Part shown: in pieces, positions 8,160 through 16,737 of the stretch
How positions within the stretch are numbered: position 1 is the first letter of the stretch
How the letters are laid out: each line of letters starts with the position of its first letter
Program-made: the position numbers and the translations under genes
Source of the DNA: JBBTCX01 sp964494205
Lineage (GTDB): Bacteria > Planctomycetota > Phycisphaerae > UBA1845
Length of the DNA: 64,000 nt
Direction of reading: 5' to 3'
NCBI GenBank assembly: GCA_964494205.1
Contig: CAZBRD010000009.1
Span: 1-64,000, forward strand
The notes under the pieces: generated by a model
Database searches by the model: none
Seen by the model: the letters and a program-made list of their open reading frames with translations, nothing else
Told to the model about the DNA's origin: nothing

Positions 8160-8294
8160 GTGTGCGCGCGCGCTGCGCGCCCACACGAGTGCGGCACGCG
8201 TCAAGCGTGCCCGCACACTTGGGGGGTACTAGGGGGGTGCGCGCGCGCACACGAGAGATTGATTTTCCGGTGCGCGCGCGCGGCGCGCGCTCAC
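8160..8294. repeat. Cluster of CG-alternating inverted repeats (E1)
   Basis: Four inverted repeats in 135 bp just after the PrimPol gene: 8160-8186 (GTGTGCGCG...CCCACAC), 8189-8216 (GTGCGGCACGC, spacer, GCGTGCCCGCAC), 8237-8250 (GTGCGCGCGCGCAC, perfect) and 8270-8294. They share GTG/CAC ends with alternating CG between them. E2 lacks the cluster. It occupies the otherwise gene-free 7892-8290 stretch. Candidate origin, packaging signal, terminator array or Z-DNA-prone site. Confidence 0.7.
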
Positions 8295-10207
8295 ACGACG
8301 GGTGCAGATTCATCATCGTCTTTCACTTCCTTCGCTGGTTTGGGAACCGTGGCGAATCGCACCGGCTTCTGGCTGCCATAACTCCACCGGTGCACCAACT
8401 CATCCTCTTCGGCGGTCCGCAGCAGGCTATGCGCCTTTCGCGCCGAGATCTTTTCTTTGGCAGCAGCGCGAGTGATTTTCGATTTGGTTTGAGGAGCCTC
8501 CGTTATGAAACGCGCCACGAAAGCCGCTACGTCATCCTCCTCAGGCGGACCTTCGTCAGCTTTCGGCGTCCGTCTAGGCCTGGCGTCGCGCAGGGCCGTC
8601 GCGTCCAATCCATCGGCTAGAATCCACACTGGAAACTTCCAGCGCAGCACGAGGGGCGACAAGGGAGGCCACGAACGGACTGCCGCCTCTAGCACGACCG
8701 CATCCGGTTCTTCATGGGGCCTCAGAATAAGATGAGTGTCGGTCGCGCGGCTCTGGCTACCCGCGCCCGCTCCGACGTCGGTAACCGCTTTTCCGGCTTG
8801 GCTCCCTTTGGTCGAATGGTGAATCAACACAAAGCCGCAACCAAGTTGTTCCGCGTATTGATCGAGGTGATTATGAAGGTTCGCCATCGTCCCGTTGTCG
8901 TTTTCATCCATTCCAGGTGGCAAGAAACGATAAAACGCGTCGAGAATAAGCAAGTCGAATTGCCCCTTCTCGAAGGATCGAAAGAGCGGACCGAGCGTGA
9001 AGATGTCCCGGAGATGGCCGCGGAGATTGAGGACAAATAGCTTGCCCGCATAAGCATCGGGCGGGACGCCGCGCGCGCCCGCAACTTTTGGAATCCGTTG
9101 GGCACTAGTTTCGTGGTGAAGTTCGTTGTCGATGATTAGCACCTTGGACTGTTCGCATAGAAACGTGTCCAGCCACCGTCCGCCTGTTGCCATCGCCAAC
9201 GCCAGATCGTTGACTAACCAGGACTTCCCGGTCTTGGGCGGAGCAATGACGTTTAGCGTCTCACCGCGCCGAAGCAGGCCGTGAATAAGAGGCTCGCGCA
9301 ACACGGGATATTTTGAGGCGAGGTCACCAACGCTCAGGGGCTGTACAAGTTGGTAAGCCAAGGTCTCTTCCAGGCGTCCCTGAGCCATCGCCGTCGCAAT
9401 TTCGTCGGGCGCATACCGTGAGATACTTGCGGCTATGCGGTTGATCTCATCCGCATCAAGGGGCGGACTACAACGGTCTCTGTTCATTTGATGAAGCGCG
9501 GCCGCCACCTCCGCCTGCTTGAGGCCTGCGCGGCGAATCGATCCTGCATAGCTCGTAAGCACGCCGTTGCGACGACCCTCTGGAATACGATCGATTGAAA
9601 TGCAAGTGGCGGGCGCGGCGACAGGCTTGACGGCGATTCCATCAAGCTGGTCAATGAGCCAAGCCGGTGGCTCCGGCAACTGGTCGGGCGACACATCCAA
9701 TTCATAGCTTTCGAGCCAATGATATTCACGGCCATCGATGCAAGAACGGGGAACTACGACGTAACCGCCATCGGCGCGCGTGTCGACGTGGCCTGTCAGA
9801 CGACTCGTCGTGCAGCGCCAATGCTTTCCCGGTGGTTGCCGAAACCAGAAATGACGGCCACCTCGGGGTGTGCGAGACGATGGAGCCCGCCCCAAATCCG
9901 CCCATCGCTCGTCTTGATTACCCAACCAAACATCATCATCACCATCGACGTCGACAACTAACAGGCCATCCGTCCGAATGGCGATGTTGGCACTCGGGTT
10001 TTCCGTCCACCATCGCTCGATTTGTTCTGTTTCAGTAGACGCGTCCTTCAAACCATGTGGTGTCAGCGGCTTCTTCGAATTGGGAACACAGGGGAATACC
10101 GCATACCCAAGATCAACGTATCGAAGCGCGGCATCAAGGAAAGATGAGTGGATGCCGTCTTTCCGGACATCGGGTGGCTCTGACAAGTTGGGTTTGGATT
10201 GTGCCAT
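8291..10207 (-). CDS. Bifunctional PrimPol primase-polymerase / RecA-like helicase (replication protein)
   Basis: 638 residues. The N-terminal 200 residues match the bifunctional primase-polymerase pattern: GYAVFPCVPNSKKPL, the acidic VVDVDGDDD and RGGRHFWFRQP. A RepA/AAA_25-type ATPase follows with Walker A APPKTGKS near residue 320 and hydrophobic-acidic LLILDAFYRF near 420. The combination fits a self-contained replication initiator for an element or plasmid. It is preceded by an HTH gene 12 bp upstream. E2 has an unrelated replication protein at this place, so this module has been exchanged. Confidence 0.8.
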   Translation of the reverse strand: MAQSKPNLSEPPDVRKDGIHSSFLDAALRYVDLGYAVFPCVPNSKKPLTPHGLKDASTETEQIERWWTENPSANIAIRTDGLLVVDVDGDDDVWLGNQDERWADLGRAPSSRTPRGGRHFWFRQPPGKHWRCTTSRLTGHVDTRADGGYVVVPRSCIDGREYHWLESYELDVSPDQLPEPPAWLIDQLDGIAVKPVAAPATCISIDRIPEGRRNGVLTSYAGSIRRAGLKQAEVAAALHQMNRDRCSPPLDADEINRIAASISRYAPDEIATAMAQGRLEETLAYQLVQPLSVGDLASKYPVLREPLIHGLLRRGETLNVIAPPKTGKSWLVNDLALAMATGGRWLDTFLCEQSKVLIIDNELHHETSAQRIPKVAGARGVPPDAYAGKLFVLNLRGHLRDIFTLGPLFRSFEKGQFDLLILDAFYRFLPPGMDENDNGTMANLHNHLDQYAEQLGCGFVLIHHSTKGSQAGKAVTDVGAGAGSQSRATDTHLILRPHEEPDAVVLEAAVRSWPPLSPLVLRWKFPVWILADGLDATALRDARPRRTPKADEGPPEEDDVAAFVARFITEAPQTKSKITRAAAKEKISARKAHSLLRTAEEDELVHRWSYGSQKPVRFATVPKPAKEVKDDDESAPVV

Positions 10208-10219
10208 CGTATCGTTTCG

Positions 10220-10645
10220 CTATGCCTGAGACTTCTGCTGAACGTCGTTGAGTTGCTGCCACAATTGCCGTTGCTTCTTCCAATCCGCGACCGTGCAAAT
10301 AGTCCGCAGACGTCTTTCGCCAATGGCGTCACAACCCCGGATGGTTCGTGGCAGGAATAGAATCTGCTCCTGAATATCAGGAGCCAGATTCAGAAGGTTC
10401 ATGATCTGCGTGATTCGCGCACGAGTGACATGACCAAGTCGAGCGAGATCGGCGTAGTCACTAACATCGCCGCGACGAACTAGTTCCTCGCAACGAATCG
10501 CCAGCGCCATCAATCGAGACACACGCGGGACCGAACCCTCTGGGAGATCGGGCTCGGGAGGTGCCTCACCAATTCGCACCTCGCGACGGCCGGCTGTACC
10601 GCGTGCGAAGTGCACATCAAACTCGACGGTTAGACCATCCGACAT
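10220..10645 (-). CDS. HTH DNA-binding protein beside serine recombinase
   Basis: 141 residues with a helix-turn-helix in the middle (DYADLARLGHVTRARITQIM, about 81-100) and a following NLLNLAPDIQEQILFLP, the kind seen in ParB-like HTH domains. Its first 15 bp overlap the end of the serine recombinase gene, so the two are probably made together. It could act as a recombination directionality or partition factor. The sister in E2 (45541-45960) is very similar. Confidence 0.65.
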   Translation of the reverse strand: MSDGLTVEFDVHFARGTAGRREVRIGEAPPEPDLPEGSVPRVSRLMALAIRCEELVRRGDVSDYADLARLGHVTRARITQIMNLLNLAPDIQEQILFLPRTIRGCDAIGERRLRTICTVADWKKQRQLWQQLNDVQQKSQA

Positions 10646-12075
10646 TCGTGTGCCTCCATTGAAGTACTCAATCCATTCTGACCCAGCGTTCTAATGCCGT
10701 TGGCGTGAAACGTGACCGAGACCTTCCCCTTCGCGCCGTCGTAATCGACGCGTTGGATCAACAGTTGCACCACGCGTGCCTGCTCGCGCGGATTCAGCGA
10801 ATCCCACAGCGGCGTGAACGTTGCGAGCGCGGAATCAACATCGGCCTTGGTGATCAAACCGTTCCGGGTTATCGCTTCGCCGGTGGAAGATGAAGCCATC
10901 TCGTCGAGCGCTTCTGTGCGGGCATGTTCGAGCACCATCGACTTGACCGCAGGGTCTTTGCCGATTGCGCGAATCTGCTCGATGACGAAGCGCTCTATTT
11001 GCTCCGCAGGGACTGACTTGGAGGAACATGCGTCCCAGCCCTGCTTTTGGGCTGTGATGCACGTGTAGTACCGATAGCGCCGATTCCCCTTGGTCGTGAA
11101 GGAGTACATCATGGATTTGTTGCACGGCTTACAGCGCAAAAGACCCTTGAGGAGCGCACCAGACTTGTTGCGAATGTGCGTCCCGCCTGCGCGTCCATTC
11201 GATCGCAGCATCACTGTTACGCGCTGAAACGTGGCTTCGTCGATGATTGCCTCGTGCTCGCCGGGGTGGACTTCGTCCTTGTAGCGAACCATTCCCAGAT
11301 ACACGACGTTCCCCAGGAGTCGAGAAACACTGGATTTATCAAAAGGCAGACCGCCAGCTTCGGTGCCCTTGGATGTGATCCAGCGTTTCGTAGTCCATCC
11401 TCTGCGATTCAACTCCTTGGCGGTTTGAATGAGCGATTGCATCTCGATGTAGAGTACGAAGATAGCGCGCACACGTTCGGATTCTTGCGTGTTGACCATC
11501 AGATTAGAGCCGCCTAGCGAAGACAATACGTCGTAACCTAATGGTGGATGGCCACCTGACCACTTACCCCTGCGTCGCATGGCGGCAATCTTGTCACGCG
11601 TGCGCTCCGAGATGATCTCGCGCTCGAACTGGGCGAAGGAGAGCAAAATGTTGAGCGTCAGCCGGCCCATGGAGTGCGTAGTGTTGAAGGCCTGGGTAAC
11701 GCTAACGAACGAAACGCCGTACTTGTCGAACGCCCCCATCAATTTGGCGAAGTCGAGCAACGACCGACTCAAACGGTCCACCTTGTACACGACGACACCG
11801 TCGATCTTCCCGGCTTCGATGTCGGCTAAGAGTCGCTTGAGTGCTGGACGCTCCGTGTTCGCGCCGGTGTGTCCACCGTCGTCAAAGCGATCGGGCAGGC
11901 AAACCCATCCCTCTGCTTTTTGGCTGGCGATGAACGCCTCAGCCGACTCGCGCTGCGCATCGAGCGAATTAAATGCATGATCCAACCGTTCTTCCGTACT
12001 CTTGCGCGTGTAAACGGCGTAGCGGACATGGGGCGTCGTCAGTGCCGTTCCATTGTTGTTCCCGTTACGGTTCAC
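10630..12075 (-). CDS. Large serine recombinase
   Basis: 481 residues. The N-terminal resolvase domain has the catalytic YTRKS (Ser26), KVDRLSR and LLSFAQFEREIISERTRDK. The recombinase domain follows, with a zinc ribbon (LRCKPCNKS...YTC...C, about 310-350) and a coiled C-terminal part. This is the architecture of phage and transposon integrases such as the Bxb1/phiC31 and TnpX groups. It starts inside the DUF2924 gene end (4-bp overlap). With the tyrosine recombinase at the far end of the operon, E1 has two site-specific recombinases; which one integrates the element is not clear. Confidence 0.9.
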   Translation of the reverse strand: MNRNGNNNGTALTTPHVRYAVYTRKSTEERLDHAFNSLDAQRESAEAFIASQKAEGWVCLPDRFDDGGHTGANTERPALKRLLADIEAGKIDGVVVYKVDRLSRSLLDFAKLMGAFDKYGVSFVSVTQAFNTTHSMGRLTLNILLSFAQFEREIISERTRDKIAAMRRRGKWSGGHPPLGYDVLSSLGGSNLMVNTQESERVRAIFVLYIEMQSLIQTAKELNRRGWTTKRWITSKGTEAGGLPFDKSSVSRLLGNVVYLGMVRYKDEVHPGEHEAIIDEATFQRVTVMLRSNGRAGGTHIRNKSGALLKGLLRCKPCNKSMMYSFTTKGNRRYRYYTCITAQKQGWDACSSKSVPAEQIERFVIEQIRAIGKDPAVKSMVLEHARTEALDEMASSSTGEAITRNGLITKADVDSALATFTPLWDSLNPREQARVVQLLIQRVDYDGAKGKVSVTFHANGIRTLGQNGLSTSMEAHECRMV

Positions 12076-12578
12076 TTAGCTGCCTCCTTGCTGGGTTTAG
12101 GCAGGCCGAAGAAATGAAACCCATTCCAGTGCGCTCCTGTGACTCTGCGAGCTACGCCCGACAACGAGCGGTAAATCTCACCCTCGAAATCGAACCCCTT
12201 CGGTAGAACACGCACTTGGATGGTTTTCCCTTTGTAGTCCCGCTTCAGCAGCGTGCCGGGCATGGGCAATCGATCATCGGCGCTGACATGCAACGACGAT
12301 GTGGTTGTACCGCCGTTCTGTTCAACCTCTTTCGGTGGGAGAGGCGGACGAATTCGCAGGTCGGCGTCGTTGGCCAACTCACGTGCCCGGCGACGTGCCC
12401 GCTCGGACAGGTCGCCTTCCTGCATGGCCTGGAGCCGCCAAGCAATGCGCTTGATGAGGAACTGTTTGTTGTGCGACCGCGCCGCCTCGCCGAAGACTTC
12501 GCCGTAACGCAAACGCAGCTGCGTGACCGTCATGCGATTCAACGCTCTCACGGTTTTTTCGACATCAATCGACGTCAT
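12072..12578 (-). CDS. DUF2924 protein
   Basis: 168 residues matching the DUF2924 pattern: TQLRLRYGEVFG, KQFLIKRIAWRLQAMQEG, then GTLLKRDYKGKTIQVRVLPKGFDFEG and GAHWNGFHFFGLPK at the C-terminus. DUF2924 proteins are regularly encoded directly before serine recombinases in phages and integrative elements, as here (ATGA overlap), and probably help the recombinase. The molecular role is not known. Confidence 0.8.
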   Translation of the reverse strand: MTSIDVEKTVRALNRMTVTQLRLRYGEVFGEAARSHNKQFLIKRIAWRLQAMQEGDLSERARRRARELANDADLRIRPPLPPKEVEQNGGTTTSSLHVSADDRLPMPGTLLKRDYKGKTIQVRVLPKGFDFEGEIYRSLSGVARRVTGAHWNGFHFFGLPKPSKEAAK

Positions 12579-12939
12579 CGCTTACCTCGCTCTCTGGTTG
12601 TAAACCAGCCTCCATGAGGGCAAACTCTCGCCCCTGATCAAGGCCGGTTTGCAAGGAATCTGCTGGCGATTGAGCGCATTCCGGTAACGCCGAATGAATT
12701 GCGCGGATTCGGTGAATGCCGGTAGCAAGAATGGCGGTGAGTTCAATGAGGCGCTCGTGGAGCGTCGAAAAATCATCGTTCACATGCGAATGACTCTTGC
12801 AAGGACTAGGATCGTGCTCATCAATGCGTCGCACTGACACCTTGGGTCTGGGATCTTGAATGATCGCATTGGAATCTAAATTGCTGGGCCTTCTCTTTGA
12901 TCGGGCCTGTTCGGGTAGGGCTATCGATCGAGGGTTCAT
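12565..12939 (-). CDS. Element-specific hypothetical protein
   Basis: 124 residues, not recognised. The C-terminal half (LIELTAILATGIHRIRAIHSALPE, then LDQGREFALMEAGLQPES) is conserved with the E2 gene at 47887, while the N-terminal half is not. It overlaps both neighbours, so it belongs to the operon. Confidence 0.55.
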   Translation of the reverse strand: MNPRSIALPEQARSKRRPSNLDSNAIIQDPRPKVSVRRIDEHDPSPCKSHSHVNDDFSTLHERLIELTAILATGIHRIRAIHSALPECAQSPADSLQTGLDQGREFALMEAGLQPESEVSDDVD

Positions 12940-13136
12940 TGTGACCTCTCGATTCCGATACCATTGTTTGATGATTCTGAGGAAGTAGCTACCTCGCCGT
13001 CCTTCACTTCTCGTGCAGCCACACGCTGAAGCGCTGCATCAGCTATGACGACTCGTTTTGCCGCTTCGACTAGCTGGTGCAAAGATGACGCCAACATGTT
13101 TATGGCCTGCGCGGCTTTTCGTGAGTTTGATCGCAT
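12936..13136 (-). CDS. Small hypothetical protein at operon head
   Basis: 66 residues, helical and Ala-rich, not recognised. Its stop overlaps the start of the next gene by 4 bp. In E2 this position is taken by an unrelated excisionase-like HTH gene, so this end of the operon varies between copies. Confidence 0.4.
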   Translation of the reverse strand: MRSNSRKAAQAINMLASSLHQLVEAAKRVVIADAALQRVAAREVKDGEVATSSESSNNGIGIERSQ

Positions 13137-13224
13137 TTGCGAAATTGTATGAAATGAGGGACATGAAGAGTTTCTCGTAAGTTTCTGAAGGAAGAAACGA
13201 ACGTGGCGCTATCGTGAGGGCCGG

Positions 13225-13254
13225 TTTGAGAGTTTGTCGCGCAAAACTCTCAAA
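13225..13254. repeat. 11-bp-arm inverted repeat
   Basis: TTTGAGAGTTT-N8-AAACTCTCAAA lies between the end of the cargo gene (13279) and the head of the operon (13136). The direct repeat AAGTTTCTGA stands at 13179-13188 and 13264-13273 on either side. There is no T-run, so it is either a weak terminator of the cargo gene or an operator for the operon. Confidence 0.5.
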
Positions 13255-13278
13255 GTTCTCTGCAAGTTTCTGACTCGA

Positions 13279-14109
13279 TTAATCGGATTCCGCGAATTGC
13301 CGCAACTCTTCCTCATCCCATCCGAATTGCTCTTTTACGCGCTGCTTAATCGCCTGTTGATATACTTGGATTTCGGGCGTGGCCTTCTTGATCTTGGCAC
13401 AATGCTCTATCAGTGCTCGGGCTAACGAGCCAACTTCGACTTCCGGTCGATGTTTTGTTGGTTCCCCCTTTTTTGTCGTGCCGTCTCGCGTTTGAACATC
13501 ATTATCAAGACAGAATCGATCCCAAAACGACCACGTTTTTGAGGTATCCGCCAGTCTATTAGCGATTTCAGTCGCCTTCTTAGCAGGAACCCATTTCTCA
13601 TTGGAACGTGGTTGGTCAATGGACGCAGTAGTCGCGCCCCAGGACGAGTCTGAAACTAACGGCGAAACTGGTTCTGCCGCGCAGGTGATGGGTTCAGCAA
13701 TATCGTGCGACCCAACTACCGCCTTCGGTACCAAACTCCCAAACCTAATCGCAGCGTCGTGACTCGCCAGAACGTATTCCGCGCATCGTTTCAATTCTGA
13801 GAACCACATTTGCTGCATTCGTTCGCTAAAGCTAGTTGTTGGAGGACGGCATACCGATTCCCAAACCTCGCGCTTAGCCAAAAAAATCTCACCCTCGGAA
13901 AAGCGCTTGGGCATGGTTCCGATGACCTCCTCCCAATACTCGTCGGCAATGGCCTGCAGCTCTGTCAATTCGGTTTCCGGAAAAGGTTTGCCGCCAAAGC
14001 CACTTGCCAAACCTAAGAGCTCACGCCGCGATTCGGGGCGAACAACTTCAGTTGCGATCTGAAGGACGCGATTCCAAAGGTAAGCCGCTTGGTCGGATAG
14101 TCTGGGCAT
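13279..14109 (-). CDS. E1 cargo gene, hypothetical protein
   Basis: 276 residues, not recognised. No signal peptide or membrane segment is visible; the sequence is Glu- and Lys-rich at the C-terminus (KEQFGWDEEELRQFAESD). It sits in the variable slot between the conserved operon and the conserved right end. E2 has a different gene in this slot (48454-49260), so this is a cargo position of the kind that often holds defence or accessory functions. Confidence 0.55.
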   Translation of the reverse strand: MPRLSDQAAYLWNRVLQIATEVVRPESRRELLGLASGFGGKPFPETELTELQAIADEYWEEVIGTMPKRFSEGEIFLAKREVWESVCRPPTTSFSERMQQMWFSELKRCAEYVLASHDAAIRFGSLVPKAVVGSHDIAEPITCAAEPVSPLVSDSSWGATTASIDQPRSNEKWVPAKKATEIANRLADTSKTWSFWDRFCLDNDVQTRDGTTKKGEPTKHRPEVEVGSLARALIEHCAKIKKATPEIQVYQQAIKQRVKEQFGWDEEELRQFAESD

Positions 14110-14286
14110 GGTTCATGGCACCTGCACGGCGTCCCTCGCTTTCATCGGAATAGGTCTACAACCCCTGAAAGCGCTGGGCGCTAAGTTTTGTCGTCTGCAG
14201 TTTGGCAAGATTATAGCTGGAAATGGGGGAGGAAATAGTACATTCACCGAGCGCTACATACATGGTTCGCGTCTCACTTGCAGTGC

Positions 14287-14389
14287 GAGCGCAACCCCTC
14301 TGTTAACCAATTCGGGGTGTTAACACAGAGAGTGAGAGAGTTCGAGAGTTTTCGTTGCAAGAACGAGTGCAACCCCCGGGGTTGCGCTC
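14287..14389. repeat. Conserved right-end motif of E1 with 25-bp near-palindrome
   Basis: The half-site GAGCGCAACCCC (14287-14298) is followed by GTTAACC and GTTAACAC and a GAGAGTGAGAG run. At 14365-14389 two such half-sites face each other as GAGTGCAACCCC-C-GGGGTTGCGCTC (one mismatch). E2 has the same arrangement at 49358-49460. It probably binds an element-encoded protein for recombination, replication or regulation of the cargo gene. Confidence 0.7.
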
Positions 14390-14507
14390 GGGGTGGCGAG
14401 ATACAAGTTGCAAACAGAGAGCGCGACGATTACCTGAGTGGCGCGCAACGTCGCGTCGTTGGCGGAGTTACGGCGGTCTTCACGAGATGTGAATTTCGAG
14501 CCTTTCG

Positions 14508-14540
14508 TAAACAAAAAAACCGCCGAATTTCTTCGACGGT
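14508..14540 (-). terminator. Intrinsic terminator at right end of E1, minus strand
   Basis: Read on the minus strand: ACCGTCGAA, short loop, TTCGGCGGT, then a run of Ts (TTTTTTTG). A conserved copy lies at 49580-49611. It would stop leftward transcription from outside the element. Confidence 0.7.
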
Positions 14541-14548
14541 GACGTTAC

Positions 14549-14556
14549 CTCCCCGA
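14549..14556. other. Empty E3-type insertion site in E1
   Basis: CTCCCCGA followed by GTGTAACCGT. In E2 the same left context ends at CTCCCCGA (49620-49627), and the right context GTGTAACCGT resumes only at 61522. E1 therefore shows the state before E3 inserted. Confidence 0.8.
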
Positions 14557-14949
14557 GTGTAACCGTTTACGAACATTGGCTAACTCGCTGGAAGGGCGAT
14601 CGCGATAGGCCAAACTGTTAACCGCGCGAGCGCTTCAAACGAAACAAGAGAGATTCGCGCCCCTGACCGACCGGCAACGACGATGACGTACGGTCGCCAA
14701 GGACTTCTCGAAACTCTCATTCCGTGCAACTTCTCGGTAGCCTCAATAGGTTGCAAGTGTCACGGATTGACCGATGACTCTGGTCCAGTACCGATTGAAG
14801 TGGATTCGACGCCCCAAAAACCGTTTGCCACTCTGTTGCCTTGGACCGAATCAACATTCAATCCGCCAACGTACGAAAGTACCGAAAGACGCGCTGTAAA
14901 AAATAGCGGGAGGGAGCTGCCACCCGCAGCCCCGGCCAGGACAAAAGTG
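14557..14949. other. Right edge of E1 and gene-free junction to the efflux block
   Basis: The first ~65 bp still align in patches with 61522-61595 (CGAAC.TTGGCTA, then CTGTTAACCG), so E1 ends near 14620. The remainder holds no supported gene or clear signal. It lies downstream of the last gene of the ABC exporter operon. Confidence 0.5.
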
Positions 14950-15522
14950 TTATTTGCCGTCACTCTTGGGTTGGGCAGGTTTCTCCGGGACTATGTGCAT
15001 GGCGGTTGCATTGACGATCATGACCTTGTCTTTTGCTTCCTTCACAGTGCCTTGAATGACGACTTCGCTAAGCTCCTTAAGTCCGTTTGAGCCCTTGAGT
15101 CCCATGCGAAGTGGCGCGCCAGCCGCATCGACAACTTGAATTGTAGCGGAATGCTTAGCGATCGATTCAGCAGTGTCGCAACAATAGTCCCACGGCGTCT
15201 TGCACTTATCTTCCGGATCGTCCGAGCAAGCCTTCAAGCCTGCGCCTATCAACGTGAAGACGGCTCGTTTTTCAATAAAGGGGCTCTTGCTCCCGCCTAT
15301 GCGCCCTCGAATGACCACCTTATCACCGGGCTTGGCAGCCGCCTTGGCGTCCTCAACGGTTTTCGCACCTTCAGGCTCTTTTTCAAGAAAAAACCCGGAC
15401 GGCAAAGCAGGCGCTGTCGCCGCCGCTTCTTTCTTTCCACCTGCGTCCTGTAAACCGACAAACATCAAGAAGGAACTCGCGGTCGCGATCGCGAACGTAA
15501 GATAATGCACCATTTTCCACAT
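14950..15522 (-). CDS. Exported hypothetical protein, last gene of ABC exporter operon
   Basis: The ATG at 15522 follows AAGGAAAGGA and is preferred over upstream frames. The protein (about 190 residues) has an N-terminal hydrophobic segment (VHYLTFAIATASSFLMFVGL), a Lys/Ala-rich linker, then beta-rich sequence with KPGDKVVIRGRIGGSKSPF and VVIQGTVKEAKDKVMIVNA, which suggests an OB-like fold. A Cys cluster (CSDDPEDKC, YCCD) could bind metal. It follows two FtsX-type permease genes, so it is probably an envelope partner of that exporter. Confidence 0.6.
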   Translation of the reverse strand: MWKMVHYLTFAIATASSFLMFVGLQDAGGKKEAAATAPALPSGFFLEKEPEGAKTVEDAKAAAKPGDKVVIRGRIGGSKSPFIEKRAVFTLIGAGLKACSDDPEDKCKTPWDYCCDTAESIAKHSATIQVVDAAGAPLRMGLKGSNGLKELSEVVIQGTVKEAKDKVMIVNATAMHIVPEKPAQPKSDGK

Positions 15523-15552
15523 TCCTTTCCTTACATTCCAAAACCACAATTA

Positions 15553-16725
15553 CTAAAAAGCCTTTAAGGCTACGGGAATTTCAAGTCGCAGACATCGCCA
15601 TGCCGGAGGCAATGCCCCTACTAGGCCTAGAATCAATCCAGCGGTTATTCCAACGCCCAATACAAAGGGGTCAACGCGTAGACCGAACGCTCCCATTGAG
15701 AAACGCACGGCTACCCCATCCAGCATCGTCGCGCCTATAGCACTCGCCAACAACGCCCCGGTGGCGGTCATGAGCACGGATTCCTGTACAAGGGAAATCA
15801 CAATCGCCCCGCGCCGAAATCCGCAGGCTTGCAGCGTACCTAGTTCTCGCACCCGTGCCGCAAATGCGGCGTACATGGTGTTAAGTCCACCAAAAAGCCC
15901 GCCTAAGGCAACCAGTCCCGCCGTCACCCATGCCAAGATTCGTATCGGAGCGAAGAACTTGGACAACTTGGCGTAATACGCCGTTTCAACCATTGATGAC
16001 AGTTCCAGATCAACTCGCGTTTTCGTAAACAAATCTACATCGCTTTCATCGGCGCGCTTTGGATCGAGAGCAAGAATTACGCATGAATCGGTCATTCGTT
16101 TTGTGGCTTCCTTAAGATCCGTCAACATGATCCAAGCCTCGGCATCCATGACCGTACCAGGTGCTTCGAAACGACCAACGATGGTCCAAGCTCTTTTCTC
16201 GATCCAAATCTGTTTCCCTAGGGCCAGCTCATCGGCATGCACGCCCATCTTGGTCGCCAACATAGAGCCCACCATGACTTCATTCCGACCGGACATTGGA
16301 AATCGCCCGTCGGCGATTCCAACAGACGCATGAACGAGAAGAGCAGTGGGCGTAACGCCACGCACCAAGACGAGCGGGCCCTTGCCTTGTTCCTCCGCCG
16401 ACTTTACAGGCAATTGCACATGCACTTCCGGCGATACGTAGTCCACGCCACTCCGCGTCCGAATGCCCGGAATGGATGCTGCTACTAACCCTGCGACGCT
16501 AGCTTCAACCTCACTTCGCTCGATCGATTCTTCGCTACCGGCACCCAGGAGAATAATATTGTCGGGCTCACCCGTGGCGCGCAGCGACGAATCCATTCCC
16601 CGCACGAAGGCTCCTGCCGCCAGCAAAAGCAATACGACGACAGCACTGCCGCCTATAGACAGCGCTAATCGTCCCTTCGAACGCATCAGATTCCTAACCG
16701 CATAATCTAAAGGAAGTATTTTCAT
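15553..16725 (-). CDS. ABC transporter permease, FtsX/MacB family
   Basis: 390 residues with one membrane segment near the N-terminus (GGSAVVVLLLLAAGAFV), a large extracytoplasmic MacB-type core domain and three C-terminal membrane segments with the FtsX signature around AARVRELGTLQACGFRRGAI. Second of two permease genes in the operon. Such pairs form a heterodimeric or tandem mechanotransmission-type exporter with the ATPase at 17886. Confidence 0.85.
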   Translation of the reverse strand: MKILPLDYAVRNLMRSKGRLALSIGGSAVVVLLLLAAGAFVRGMDSSLRATGEPDNIILLGAGSEESIERSEVEASVAGLVAASIPGIRTRSGVDYVSPEVHVQLPVKSAEEQGKGPLVLVRGVTPTALLVHASVGIADGRFPMSGRNEVMVGSMLATKMGVHADELALGKQIWIEKRAWTIVGRFEAPGTVMDAEAWIMLTDLKEATKRMTDSCVILALDPKRADESDVDLFTKTRVDLELSSMVETAYYAKLSKFFAPIRILAWVTAGLVALGGLFGGLNTMYAAFAARVRELGTLQACGFRRGAIVISLVQESVLMTATGALLASAIGATMLDGVAVRFSMGAFGLRVDPFVLGVGITAGLILGLVGALPPAWRCLRLEIPVALKAF

Positions 16726-16737
16726 GCTAGATTCTCA

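Larger units (their letters stand above)
2501..14620 (-). mobile_element. Integrative element E1 (terminase- and recombinase-bearing island)
   Basis: This is a block of co-oriented minus-strand genes closely matched in order and sequence by 36862-49620. It runs from a variable cargo gene at the right through recombinase, replication, methylation and terminase genes to a tyrosine recombinase at the left. No portal, capsid or tail gene is present. The left limit is set by the end of the recombinase gene, since similarity to E2 stops there. The right limit is where alignment to the E2 end fades (after GTTAACCG near 14620). Exact att sites were not identified. It may be a phage satellite or an integrative island that can be packaged. 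Confidence 0.7.

Noticed and set aside
7892..8290. Small gene overlapping the ParB-methylase start in E1, with a similar-looking tail (GWK...VQA) in E2
   Set aside because: The similarity is explained by the shared operator palindrome and flanking bases; the frames disagree upstream of it.
8160..8294. CRISPR array
   Set aside because: The repeats are inverted, unequal and without spacers, and no cas genes are present anywhere in the window.
2501..14620. Complete prophage
   Set aside because: No portal, capsid, protease, tail or lysis gene was found between the recombinases.
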